Source: Calliopum simillimum
Lineage: Eukaryota > Arthropoda > Insecta > Diptera > Lauxaniidae
NCBI GenBank assembly: GCA_951812925.1
Contig: OX638370.1
Location: forward strand, 27,395,964 to 27,459,963
Direction: 5' to 3'
Length of the DNA: 64,000 bases
Below, one piece after another: positions 31,201-41,052 of the stretch. The position numbers and the translations under genes were made by a program. The notes beneath the pieces were generated by a model. That model was given only the letters and a program-made list of their open reading frames with translations. It was not told the DNA's origin and ran no database searches. The stretch's first letter is position 1. Each line of letters begins with the position of its first letter.

Positions 31201-34200
31201 TATATTTTGTACCCGTTTTTTATTTATCAAATGCTCTAGTTCAGTGTCGTGAGTAAATGTCTTGACAGAACTAGAATTTGAAAGAAAATAAACAAATACT
31301 GTGCTAATTTGTCTTGTTTGATTTGTTTCAGTTTAGTTGCATACTGTAGTAGTAGTGTACACTACTAAATGCTAATGGTGTGATAAGAGTAGTTTATCGC
31401 TTTTCTTCTAGTGCCTCTTTTTTGTTTACGCTCTCTCTCTCTGTCGCAAAAATGTATGAAAGCTACTACAATTCTGCAAGTGTTACCATATCATAAATTT
31501 TATTGTGGTTTCTCTACACGCACGTGACCTGAAGTATTTGTTTTTATAAAATATAGTACACTGATGTATTTTTTAGAACCAAGTTCATTTTTCACACTGA
31601 TAAAACAAATGCATCAGTTCAGTGAAAAATGTTGGTGTAAAAAAAAGTACACTTTACTTCAAGATGTCTTGTGCAGACCCCTAATGTATACCACTCTCAT
31701 TAGTGAACCCCATAGTATACTCCCTTCCACCAATACCACTGTTTTCTATCCTTATAAGGATAACATTTATTACTCACAAATACAAATAAAATTTTAAAAA
31801 AAGGTTTTCTTTTACAAAGTATTAATTAAAGTTTCATCTTCATCAGCATTGTACATGCCCGTGGTGCAAAACTTTTTAAGCATACATCTTGTTCGACAAA
31901 TTATCCTTAACCCGGAGAATGGCTTCCGCAGTCTCTACCGCTAATAGATTCCTGAGTTTACTTTTTTATGATATTCATTATAGAAAACAATCTGTCTACA
32001 CTGGCATTTGAAAATGGTAAACTCAATAATGCGGTAGCAAGCTTAAAAATATAAGGAAATTTATGTTCTCCACTTGCCAGTCGAATTGAATTTCGTTCGC
32101 ATAAATCCCATAAAAGAATCCCTTAGATTTCCCCTAGGCCTTTTTAAAATCCCATGAACAAATCACCTAAATAATGTATCCCCTAGATTGCCCCCTAGAC
32201 ATTTTAAAATCCCCTAAATCTAGGGGGAAATCCCCTAAACTGGCAACACTGGCAAAAGGGGTCATTCACGTGCTTATACCTGTATAAATACTCTCTGAAA
32301 CAGCCATGTCCAGTGAGAAACTGAGTGTGATATAATTTGGCTCTCTTTGGCTCTCCATGTCTACGCTTGAGCCACTGTGTGTATATTTCGAGATCTATTG
32401 CTGCTATGCAACCTCGGTCAAAGCAGTTCAGCAAACTTTTCTGTGTGTTGCTACCATTGTTTTCATATATGATGTAAAACTAATTAATGAATACCATATT
32501 GGCGCTCCATACATCATAATTCAACTTGAAACTGAAGCCAATAGTTTCTTCGCTACATACTTTGGCCCACCAATATTTAGCATTAGTCTAGCGACAGCAG
32601 ATCCCATGCGTGCAGCCTTGTTACCAGCTGCTATGAGATGCTCTCTAAAATTAAGCCTGCGGTCCAGCAGGACTCCCAAGTACATGATTGTGAGACGTGA
32701 TACTATAAAATGACCCCCATTTTGAATTTAAAGCGATTCAACCTTCTTACTTAACAGTACCGCTTCTGTTTTGTGCTCAGTCAATTGCAAGTTCATTGAT
32801 TGAAGCCATGTTTGAACGTTCAATATTGTGGTGTTGCACTTTTCGGCAAGTTCAGTGGTATGCTTAGCTACTCCTATGTTTGCAATATCATCAACATACC
32901 CAACAAAGTCCACTCCGCTTGGTTTTTCAACCCCAAAAATCCTATCATACATGCAATTCCATAGAGTAGGACCCAGCACTGAACCTTGCGGTACTTCTGC
33001 TTTCATTAGGTAAGTTCTTGGGCCAGTATCCGAATCATAAACTAGGATCCTTTCCAAAAAATAATTTTTTATCATATTTATTGAATTAGTGGGTGCTTCC
33101 ATATTTATAAGAAAATCTATTATAGCATTCCATTCAGCTTTGTTGAAAGCTTTTCTCTCCACCGTGTTCCTTCAAGTGCTTGTCGGGCTATGCTGCAGAC
33201 TTTTGAAATAGCATCGGTTGTGCTGCGGCCTCTTTTTAGTCCGTATTGCATGTCTGATAATCCATTGGGAAGACGCCTGATATCTTCTGGTTCCATCTGC
33301 TGTTACTACTGCTATTTTATTGCTGACTGCTGCTATGAAGCGTACCGCCGGACTCCTCTGAAGTGATTTTTCTTGTCAACGGCTGTTGACGTGACACGGG
33401 TGACACTGGCAATTTTCAAATTACTACATCGGGTATGTTCGCTAACTATATTAAGTTACAATACATTTCTTAAACTTAGCAATTAATGAATTCATTTATT
33501 TAATTAACTTAAAAATGCATATTCATAGCATACTTGTATGGGCGAAAACGAGATGCACTGACTTTCGTCTTTATAGAAGACTCAAAACTCAAGACTCATA
33601 ATTCATGATTCAATACTCAAGACTCAAAACTCAAGTCTAAAGACTTAGAATAATTTTGCTCATCACTAACCCTCTGATGACAGTGCTTTGAGATTTTTGT
33701 TCTTAAGCGCAATAGACGTTAATTTTTGCGATCTCTTCCAGGTCATACGCATCAATAGAGGTAATCAAATCAAAGGCACTGCCTATAGTGTGCTAAAACT
33801 TTTTCTAAACTACATTAACGCCAGCATGCAGGAATATGTAATCGATGATGAGAACAAGGAGAGTAATGACATTGCAACCAACTACGTGAACATGCGCACT
33901 ATACTTAATATGATACGCAACGAGCAACTGGAGATCAGCGCTCACGCCTATACGCTCTTTAACAGTGACGAGCAAATCGCACAAAGTTACCCATTAATGG
34001 TTGTCAACTGGTGCTTAATGGTGCCTATTGAGAATAGCGTTTCAACCATGTACTATCCGCTGCAACCATTGGAGGCGTTTACCTGGTATACTTTACTCTG
34101 CACTTTCGGCATATGGCTGGTATTCTATTGGTATTGGTCACGCTTTCATCGTGCTCACTTGTGTCGTCAAAATTTCGTTCTGAAGAGCTTGTGTCGTTTT

Positions 34201-34962
34201 TTAAATATATGTCCACCGTTGGATCACCGCAGCACTATAACGTTACAGGAATTTTTACTTGACGCTTGTCTATATTTTCATGGTTTCTTTTTCTCCGCAA
34301 TGTACACCTCAATGTTGGGCAGCTTCTTGACTGTGAATATTTTCCATGCAGAAATTAACACGCTGGCTGATCTACTACGTGCACAATTGCCCGTCATGAT
34401 TATCGATTATGAATTGGATTTTCTGCTTAGTTCTGTACAGCTGTCCACAGAGTTCTCACGTCTGTTGCATGTGACAGATTCCAGGAATTTCTATTTGCAT
34501 CAATTTGCCTTCAATGCCAGTTATGGCTATTTTGCCACCGATGATCAGTGGCATTTTTTGAATCTACAGCAACGCTATCTGAAACAGCGTCGTTTTAAGT
34601 TCACCGATATTTGTTTTGGCTCATATCATCAGGCTTTTCCTATGCAAACGGATTCGCCCATTTGGCGAGAATTGGAATATTTTCTATATCGTGTACATTC
34701 ATCGGGCTTGCTGCATCATTTCGAGTCTAAAGCATTTGCTAATGCCATTGAGGCGGGACTGCTGCAGCGTTATATGGATGTTACGGAATTTGAATCTGTG
34801 GGTATGGCACATCTAAAGATTATATTTGCGCTCTTGGTTGTTATGCTGATCGTGGCTTTTGTACTGTTTCTTATAGAACGCTATGGAGAGCAGCTGATGC
34901 TGGTGCACTTTAAAAAGCGTCGATTATGGTTGTGGCTGAATGGAGATAGAGGAGCTAAGTGA
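28237..34962 (+). CDS. Divergent ionotropic receptor (IR), two exons
   Basis: Exons 28237-28863 and 33742-34962 join in phase 0 (donor AAG|GTAATT, acceptor TTCCAG|GTC) to give 615 aa. Exon 1 supplies the extracellular N-terminal part. The ligand-binding S1 lobe spans the junction (MDLLGHKFLTPLMQHAPK then VIRINRGNQIKGTAYSVLKL). Exon 2 has a first membrane segment (FTWYTLLCTFGIWLVFYWYW), a pore loop and second helix (LDACLYFHGFFFSAMYTSML), the S2 lobe and a last helix (HLKIIFALLVVMLIVAFVLF), then a short basic tail. This is the iGluR-derived architecture of insect chemosensory IRs, which act as ligand-gated cation channels in sensory neuron membranes. The ligand cannot be read from sequence. 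The intron holds nested transposons. ACS2 lies 154 bp downstream in convergent orientation, and two truncated IR copies lie further right. Confidence 0.9.
31143..31683. mobile_element. 541-bp hAT-type MITE nested in the hAT element
   Basis: Ends TAGGGGTCTGTACAAGACGT and the near complement are flanked by a perfect 8-bp duplication ATGTATAC (31135-31142 and 31684-31691). It has no transposase. It sits inside the element at 30752-32251 and is the innermost insertion in the receptor intron. Confidence 0.92.
31900..32100 (-). pseudogene. hAT transposase C-terminal dimerisation domain remnant
   Basis: Minus strand reads RLASGEHKFPYIFKLATALL followed by SLPFSNASVDRLFSIMNIIK, the typical hATC signature (P-x-S-x-A-x-x-E/D-R-x-F). 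A stop codon follows and nothing upstream of the domain is readable. Confidence 0.8.
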
Positions 34963-35023
34963 TAAGGTTATTATTAGTTATTAATTTGCTTACTATTTTC
35001 AAATCGTTAAAATGTTTCTAAAG

Positions 35024-35029
35024 ATTAAA
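35024..35029 (+). terminator. Probable poly(A) signal ATTAAA of the IR gene
   Basis: Lies 61 bp past the IR stop. No AATAAA occurs on this strand before the convergent neighbour begins. Confidence 0.45.
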
Positions 35030-35065
35030 GAATGTACACAATGCTATTTTGTACAAAATTTAATT

Positions 35066-35071
35066 TTTATT
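35066..35071 (-). terminator. Poly(A) signal AATAAA of ACS2
   Basis: Minus-strand AATAAA, 45 bp past the ACS2 stop. A counterpart lies at 60389-60394 behind ACS4. The 3' ends of the two convergent transcripts (IR and ACS2) probably overlap or abut. Confidence 0.6.
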
Positions 35072-35116
35072 ACTCTTATTTAAAAATACTCTTATTTTTG
35101 GATACAAATATAGATT

Positions 35117-37394
35117 CTAACGGCTAACACTTGACTTAGCCTCAATAAACTGCGCTTTTCCTTCCTTTCTCAAGGTCTTGCCGTTCTGATTATGCGGTAA
35201 TTTTTCCACAAACAATATACCACCATTTAGCTGTTTATGCGGCAGTACCAACTCCTTCTGCACATGATTTTTTACATTTTCTGCACTCAGAGAGCTACCT
35301 TCCGCTTTGACTACTAGAGCACCCGCTAAATCACCATAAGCCTCATCATAAACACCAATTACACAGGTCTCCACAACTTCTGGTAGTTCTGCTATACATT
35401 TCTCAATTTCTGTGGGCCAATACTGCATACCTTGGTACTTCAATATTTCCTTTTTGCGGTCTACAACATAAAGAAAATGTTCATCATCAAAATAGCCCAC
35501 ATCACCTGTGTGATACCAGCCCTGAAAGTCTATGGCCGTTCGTGTCTCCTTCGGATTGCCATAGTAACCATTCCAACGCTTTGATTGGTATACGTAAATT
35601 TCACCAGCTTCATTGGGTCCCAAATTCTTACCATTGTCATCGACAATGCGAACCTGTATACCTGGCATAAGTTTTCCACTGGAGGCTGGTTTTTCCAGAC
35701 CGAAATTTATAGCAACACCACCCAATTCGCTCAAAGCGTATTGGAAACTAAGCAATGCATTCTGGACGATACGTTGTAGTGCCTGTAAGGAACTGGGTGT
35801 AATGGTAGCACCACTTGAACTGAGTATGCTTATTGTCGCCAGGTTTTCTGGTGTAGCTGTAGTACATTTAATGAGTGAATTTATATGGCGCGGTGGCAAA
35901 AATGCAAAAGTAATTTTGTACTCTTTAGCCAAGCGCACAAATTCATCTGCAGAGAATATTCTATCACTAATAATGCGAGTACAACCTGCTGACAAGGAAA
36001 CAATCATCGCCAAAAGACCAGAAATCCAGTCGAGTCCACTTGAAGCATAAAGTACATCATCGCTGTTAACAAAGGGCTGACTAGAAGGGAAGTAAAAGTA
36101 ATATTTTAATGCAGAAATACCTACACATGTTTGATTGTTCTTACACTGCAACAGATAGCAATTTATGGTTTGATATGCAAACACCCTTTGGCAAGCCAGT
36201 CGTACCAGAGGAACAGAGTATTACCATGGTTTGATCACCACCATGTAGTAATTGTTCCGGTCTAGTTGATGAGATAAAAATTTAAAAGATCGCTGATTCA
36301 GGCTGTTAGCTCTTTTGCAAGGCACTTACTTGTAGAAATGTTCTGATTTTGTTGGCATCAACAAGTCTTGTAGTTTGGGAACATCATCGATATGATCTGT
36401 TATGGTATATATTTGTGGTTTGAATGTTTCTGTTGCCAATCGCACTTTATCGTAATCTTGGCCATCGCAAAAAATCACTCTAGGTTTTGTTATGCCGAAG
36501 ACATGCGTTAGAGTTTCTGAAAGCGATTAAGAAAATAATCTTAATAATAGTATGGTGGCAGAAATTTTGTCACAGAGAAACAAAATTTTTGAACAATCTA
36601 TTCATATGCCATGTGACATCAAAGTTCATTGATTCAAAACAACAATATATATGAATTAACTTACGTTCGTCTAATGTTGGATTAGCTGCATGATATGGTG
36701 TACAATTCATTAAAGATGCCACTGCGAGAGGTATAACGTATGTTGAGTTTCTTGCCACAATACCAACGACATCGTCCTGACGTAATCTCATGGTTTTGAA
36801 ATGTTGTGCAATGCGTATGCTCGCAGTGATAGCTTCACCATTGGTCATTGTCACACCATCTTTATCAAAAATCTGTAATGAATATATTTAAATAATTTCA
36901 CAAAAAAAAGCAATTTTTACAGTAGAACTTGTTGTGGCAATTAAAAGCAAATGTTAAACAAAAACGTTGCCAACATTCGGTTTTCATATTGATAGTATGT
37001 AACGCTTTGGTGCAAAATACAATGAATAGATTTTAATAATTTTTATTCTAAAATAACATAAATAAGCTTAAGAAGGAAATGTCATACTTTTGTTTCAAAA
37101 TTTTATAAAGGCGAATATATTTTTTTAGAACTAAACCTTTTTTTGAAAAAAAAAAAAAAATTCACACAAGCACAAAAATCTTCGATGTAAAAGTGACTGG
37201 TCACAGCTCCATCTCCATCTTGACTATATAATTTACAACAATTAACTTACTTGAATAATATTCTTTGGATAATTTTTCATTGAATTAAACAAAACACGTC
37301 CTATTGAACAGTCATCATGATAATATGGTTCTTCTTTGGCACCTCTCCAGATTTTGTTACGCTCATCGTAATATGAAGGTATTAGATTCATCAT
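35117..37394 (-). CDS. Acyl-CoA synthetase, luciferase/4CL-like (ACS2)
   Basis: Exons on the minus strand: 37394-37251, 36872-36665, 36516-36330, 36261-36145 and 36080-35117, giving 539 aa with the same exon lengths as ACS1. Motifs are intact: SSGTTGLPKGV in exon 4, and YHTGDVGYFDDEHFLYVVDR and NGKTLRKEGK with the catalytic lysine in exon 5. The A5 segment is QYALSELGG. Compared with ACS1, exon 5 is closest to ACS3 (shared YASSGLDW, TFAFLPPRHINSL, VIGVYDEAYGDLA). The C-terminus is SSVSR, without SKL. Introns are short (64, 68, 148 and 378 bp). It forms a convergent pair with the IR gene. The antisense open frames at 35585-36050 are shadows. Confidence 0.94.
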
Positions 37395-37962
37395 CTTTGT
37401 AAAAGAAATATGCTTCTATGATGAGCTTATGTATATCTCAAGTATTTCGTGTACGAGTGATCGCACGTTTGCTTATGTAATATCTTCTACAATATTTGAG
37501 CAGAGCTCTTTACTTCCTGAATAACAATTTGAGACTAACATTTTTACGCATTATTTCAGGCTTTTAAATCAAAGTCTAATGACGAAGTTCTGACGATGAC
37601 TTTCACCGTTCTTATCGTCACGACTTACAAATCAGTTTATCTTTATCTTGCAGCCTTTACCCTATAAACAGAATTTTGAAAATTCCTTATCGTTCAATGA
37701 ACAATGTAGGTAATCTTTCTAATCTAAGCATATGGTAGGTATATTCAATTTGTCTATCCGTTTGTAACGCTTGGTGGGTAGCAAAATAATTTGATGAGAT
37801 TTTGCACATATATGTAAGTAGTTACAAGCAATATTTCGAAAATGGTATTCTGAGAGCAAACGTGCACGCCCTGAACAGAAATAAAGAAAATTTAGAAGTA
37901 ACGTTTAGCAAGTAAGGATAAAGAAATTCTGTGCAGACCCTATGTTTTGAGTGGTTATAATC

Positions 37963-38990
37963 AGTGCTGTCGTTTACACTTCAATTGAAGTGTTTTGCTC
38001 CTTTTTTATCAAAAACACTTCGCCACTTCCCCTTTCATAAAATCACTTCACTTTTTCTTGAATACAAAATTTGCCTTAAAATGTGTCTATTCTTTTTATG
38101 AGAGTTCAGAAACATAATTTTTTGTATGCCCGAAGCCTGCCCTGACTGAAAAGTAATTTGTTTTTTCAATATACCAAGCGAACAAAGCAAAATTTCGATA
38201 TATTGTACTTCACAGGAAACTTTTTGTAGAGAATTAAATTTGCCATCGAAATAGTTTATAGACCAAAAAAAGAAAGCAAAAATTTCGAATTCTTGTATTT
38301 TTTACTCTTTTGTCTATAACTGTTTTAGGGTCAGAGATTGGTAAAAATATAGCAGAATATCATAAAAATAGATAAAATTTCCTTTTAAACGCTTCATTAT
38401 AAAATTTTTAGGTGAAAAATTGGCTGAAATATGGCTACTCGAATATTTAAATTTTTTTTAAGTGGTCGGAAAATTTTTTTTTACTCAAAAAAAGGCGTCT
38501 TACGAGAAAAGTGTATAATGCCTAAGATACTTAGAATCATTCAAAGAATACGTTTAATTTTTGGGTACATTTTATAATTTTTAAAAAATTGGTCAAAAAA
38601 AAATATATTAAAAAAGTTCCGAAAAATTCTGAAAAATATTCACACGTATTTCTTGGACTATTCTAAGCATTTTGTGCTTCATACACTTTTTTCGTAAGAT
38701 GCCTTGTTTTGGGCAAAAACCGTTTATTCGACCGCATAAGCAAAATTTCCATGTTCTAGCGGCCGGCCATATTTCGGTAAATTTTTGACCTAAGAAATTT
38801 TTTATTTATTTTTTTTAAATATATTTTAAAATTTTGTTACGTGTAGCCTAAAAATGAATAAATTGAATAAATAAAATTGTGATTTTTGTGTTCACTTCGC
38901 TAATACTTCACTTTTTCAGAATTTTACTTCGCAACACTTCACTTTTTACAAAATTTCACTTCGCTCAATCTTTTCAAAACGACAGCACTG
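37963..38990. mobile_element. 1.03-kb hAT element upstream of ACS2
   Basis: Inverted ends CAGTGCTGTCGTTT and the complement are flanked by the 8-bp duplication GTTATAAT (37955-37962 and 38991-38998). The paralogous region upstream of ACS3 has the empty site: at about 50034 the same sequence carries GTTATAAT only once. No transposase frame. Sequence at both ends repeats ACTTC(G/A)C/TTTACACTTCA-like motifs. Confidence 0.94.
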
Positions 38991-39559
38991 GTTATAATGC
39001 ATTTTAGCTCAACTAATGGACACAAGAGAGAACCGCAAGCTTATCTAGGGATCCATGCACTCTTCTTCTTCCTTGATCCACTACTGAGTAACAATGTGCT
39101 CATTGTGATAAGAAACGTAACACCTCATACACAAACAGAAATTTCTTAATGCATTTCATACGAAATTTTACTGTTAATACCGTGTAGGGTATTTAATATT
39201 TGGCATTTCCAAATATACCACCCAGAGTACTTAGATTCAAGTTATCTTTTCATAAAAACCTGATTTGCTTTGAACTTCATAAACAGCACAATTAAGTAGT
39301 ATTCAACGATAAATCGATAAGCTGATTATTATGAACAAAATTTTAGCTTGACCATCAATGGATGACAGTGGCACAGTGTATTTTAGTTGATTTGACTGAA
39401 CACATTCTATAAATATATTTATTTTTCTCGAAAAAGAATTATTGAAAATCACAAAAATTTTGAGATTATTCGAAAAATAATGCGTTTAAAACAACTAGAA
39501 ATTTGCCTTGTGGCCGAAATTCGACCATTTCGATTTAACCTCAAAAGGACCCCCCAAAT

Positions 39560-40564
39560 GTTAACTTAAGCAAAGAAATATTCATCAGTAACCACGGCTG
39601 TGCGTGATAAAGCCGACGTAAAAACTCAAAGGTCATAATATCGTTCATTAGTGTTAACTCTATAGAGCGTTGTTGCTCTGTTGCTCTAAAGCATTTGATT
39701 GTGTGTGGCAGAGCGCCATCGTAAAAAAACTAATTGCATATGACCGTTCTATACGTGTTGACGTAAACAGATTCACATCTAACAAATAATCCATTAATGC
39801 TGGAGTTCCCCATGGTTCGGTCCCATCCCCGTCTCTTTTCCTTGTTTTCATCGATGACCTTCTGCCATCGACCATTAATCCAATCCACTCCTTTGCGAAT
39901 GACAGCAGTATTTGTCATTTATATTGCTTCAAAAAGCGTCCAAGCTCTGAGGAGATTGAGAGAAAAAGGCGGTAAATGAATTACAAACTCACAAATGACT
40001 TTAAAACAATTTCCGAGTGGGGTCGAAATAATTGGGTCGAATTCAACGCTAGCAAAACTAGCAAAAAAATACTTCACTCCTGTTGATCCTCGGACTATCT
40101 ATTTTGCCTGTATTAGACCAAAGCTAGAGTACAGTTCACACATTTGGGCCGGGGCGCAAAAAACTGTTTTGGAGCTGCTAGACAGAGTTCAACGTCGTGC
40201 GATGAAGTTGATAGGAGATACGAATGCCATATCTTTTTTTGACTCTCTTGAACACCGTCGTAACGTTGGGTATATTACCCTTTTCTATAGATATTATCAT
40301 GGGATGTGTACTAGAGAAATTTATGAACTGGTTCCATCAGTTCGTATATTTTCTCGTAGCACTCGGGCGTCTCATCAGGCCATCCCCATTGCGTCACAAC
40401 GGTGTTTAACGCAACATCGCACTATAGGGACAATTCGTACTTTGGTCGTACGATTAAGTGGTGGACAAAATTTCCCTGCGATCGTTTCTGCCGACAGCTG
40501 TCATATCGGTAATTTTAAGAAAAATGTTCATCGACACTACTCCTCTTTTCCCCCATCCCTCTAA
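39560..40564 (+). pseudogene. LINE reverse-transcriptase 3' fragment, copy 1
   Basis: The + strand is RT-like with many breaks: an SVLSP/LFLVFIDDL-like region near 39800-39900, then IRPKLEYSSHIWAGAQKTVL, LLDRVQRRAMKLIGD and HRRNVGYITLFYRYYHGMC, down to a serine- and histidine-rich C-terminus. The same fragment recurs at 50700-52010 and at 56860-57177, so it predates the tandem duplication. It ends just left of an IR pseudogene scrap in this copy and in the third. Confidence 0.8.
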
Positions 40565-40738
40565 CCTATTTCCTTTTCTACAATTCAACATGGTGCATTG
40601 CATTTATTGGGGCTATCCCCTGAGCGTTGGTTTAAGTAATAAAAAAAACACACAGGGTGCCATAAGTGAATATATTAACCATTTAATTTTTGAGTTTATG
40701 AAACATAATTTGCATTTATTTCAGAATATTATTCATAG

Positions 40739-40890
40739 TTTGGCGAGATTTGCAATATTTTTTATGTCGGATGTGCTGCATCGTTTCGAGCAGTAAGGTT
40801 TTTGCTAATGCCACTAAGGCGGGCTTAATGCAGCATTATAGGGATATTACAGAATTGGAATCTGTGGATATGGCACATCTGAAGATTGTA
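40739..40890 (+). pseudogene. IR pseudogene fragment (C-terminal part)
   Basis: Nucleotide match to IR exon 2 at about 34663-34830: TTTGGCGAGA, then GTGCTGCATCGTTTCGAG, GCTAATGCCACTAAGGCGGG, and GAATCTGTGGATATGGCACATCTGAAGATT. Stop codons and small indels break every frame. It is cut at 40890 by the composite element; the last membrane helix is not found beyond. Confidence 0.88.
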
Positions 40891-41052
40891 CATTAGAGTG
40901 GTCCAAATTTTGTATGGAAAAACCAAAAGTGTTAAAAAGTCAAGGTGCGCGCGACTTTTCTGAATCCTTGGATCCTGCTGATTACGAAAAGGGCTTTGGA
41001 ACCAAAAAAAAATTGCGTTTAGATATTCCGCAACGAGCTTGAATGTACTTTT

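Larger units (their letters stand above)
30752..32251. mobile_element. 1.5-kb hAT element inside the LINE fragment
   Basis: Terminal inverted repeats CAGTGTTGCCAG / CTGGCAACACTG are flanked by a perfect 8-bp duplication GCAAAAGG (30744-30751 and 32252-32259). It carries a decayed hAT transposase C-terminus and is itself interrupted by a smaller MITE. Confidence 0.92.
30560..33420 (-). pseudogene. R1/LOA-like LINE fragment, split by a hAT element
   Basis: On the minus strand 33162-32728 translates to an RT core: AEVPQGSVLGPTLWN, then the active site GVDFVGYVDDIANIG, then a thumb region (WLQSMNLQLTEHKTEAVLLS). Downstream (32434-32252) comes the C-terminal segment QFLTGHGCFREYLYRYKHV ending in DPFCQCCQ, which is interrupted and resumes at 30751 with a cysteine-containing segment (CMFCEEVLENAYHVLTRCVRF). 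The fragment lacks its 5' half and has frame damage around 32500-32730. Confidence 0.78.
29274..33667. mobile_element. Composite hAT-like insertion in the IR intron
   Basis: Ends read TTAGTGATGAGCAA (29274) and TTGCTCATCAC (to 33667), flanked by AACCCGCT at 29266-29273 and AACCCTCT at 33668-33675, an 8-bp duplication with one mismatch. Both ends carry runs related to AAGACCAAGACC or AAGACTCAAAACTC. The same ends occur at 53937-54231. The interior holds a LINE fragment and two further hAT-type elements. The parts 29525-30560 are unrecognised. Confidence 0.6.

Noticed and set aside
35585..36050. 145-codon antisense frame (repeated at 46846-47283 and 60935-61213)
   Set aside because: Opposite-strand shadow of ACS exon 5; its recurrence simply reflects the conserved coding strand.
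35117..37394. True luciferase assignment for the ACS genes
   Set aside because: Family motifs fit the broad luciferase-like acyl-CoA synthetase group. Nothing in the sequence supports luciferin use, and flies of this kind are not luminous.
40224..40796. Additional frames at 40224-40409 and 40458-40796 as host genes
   Set aside because: They overlap the LINE RT fragment and IR pseudogene in other phases; no independent features.
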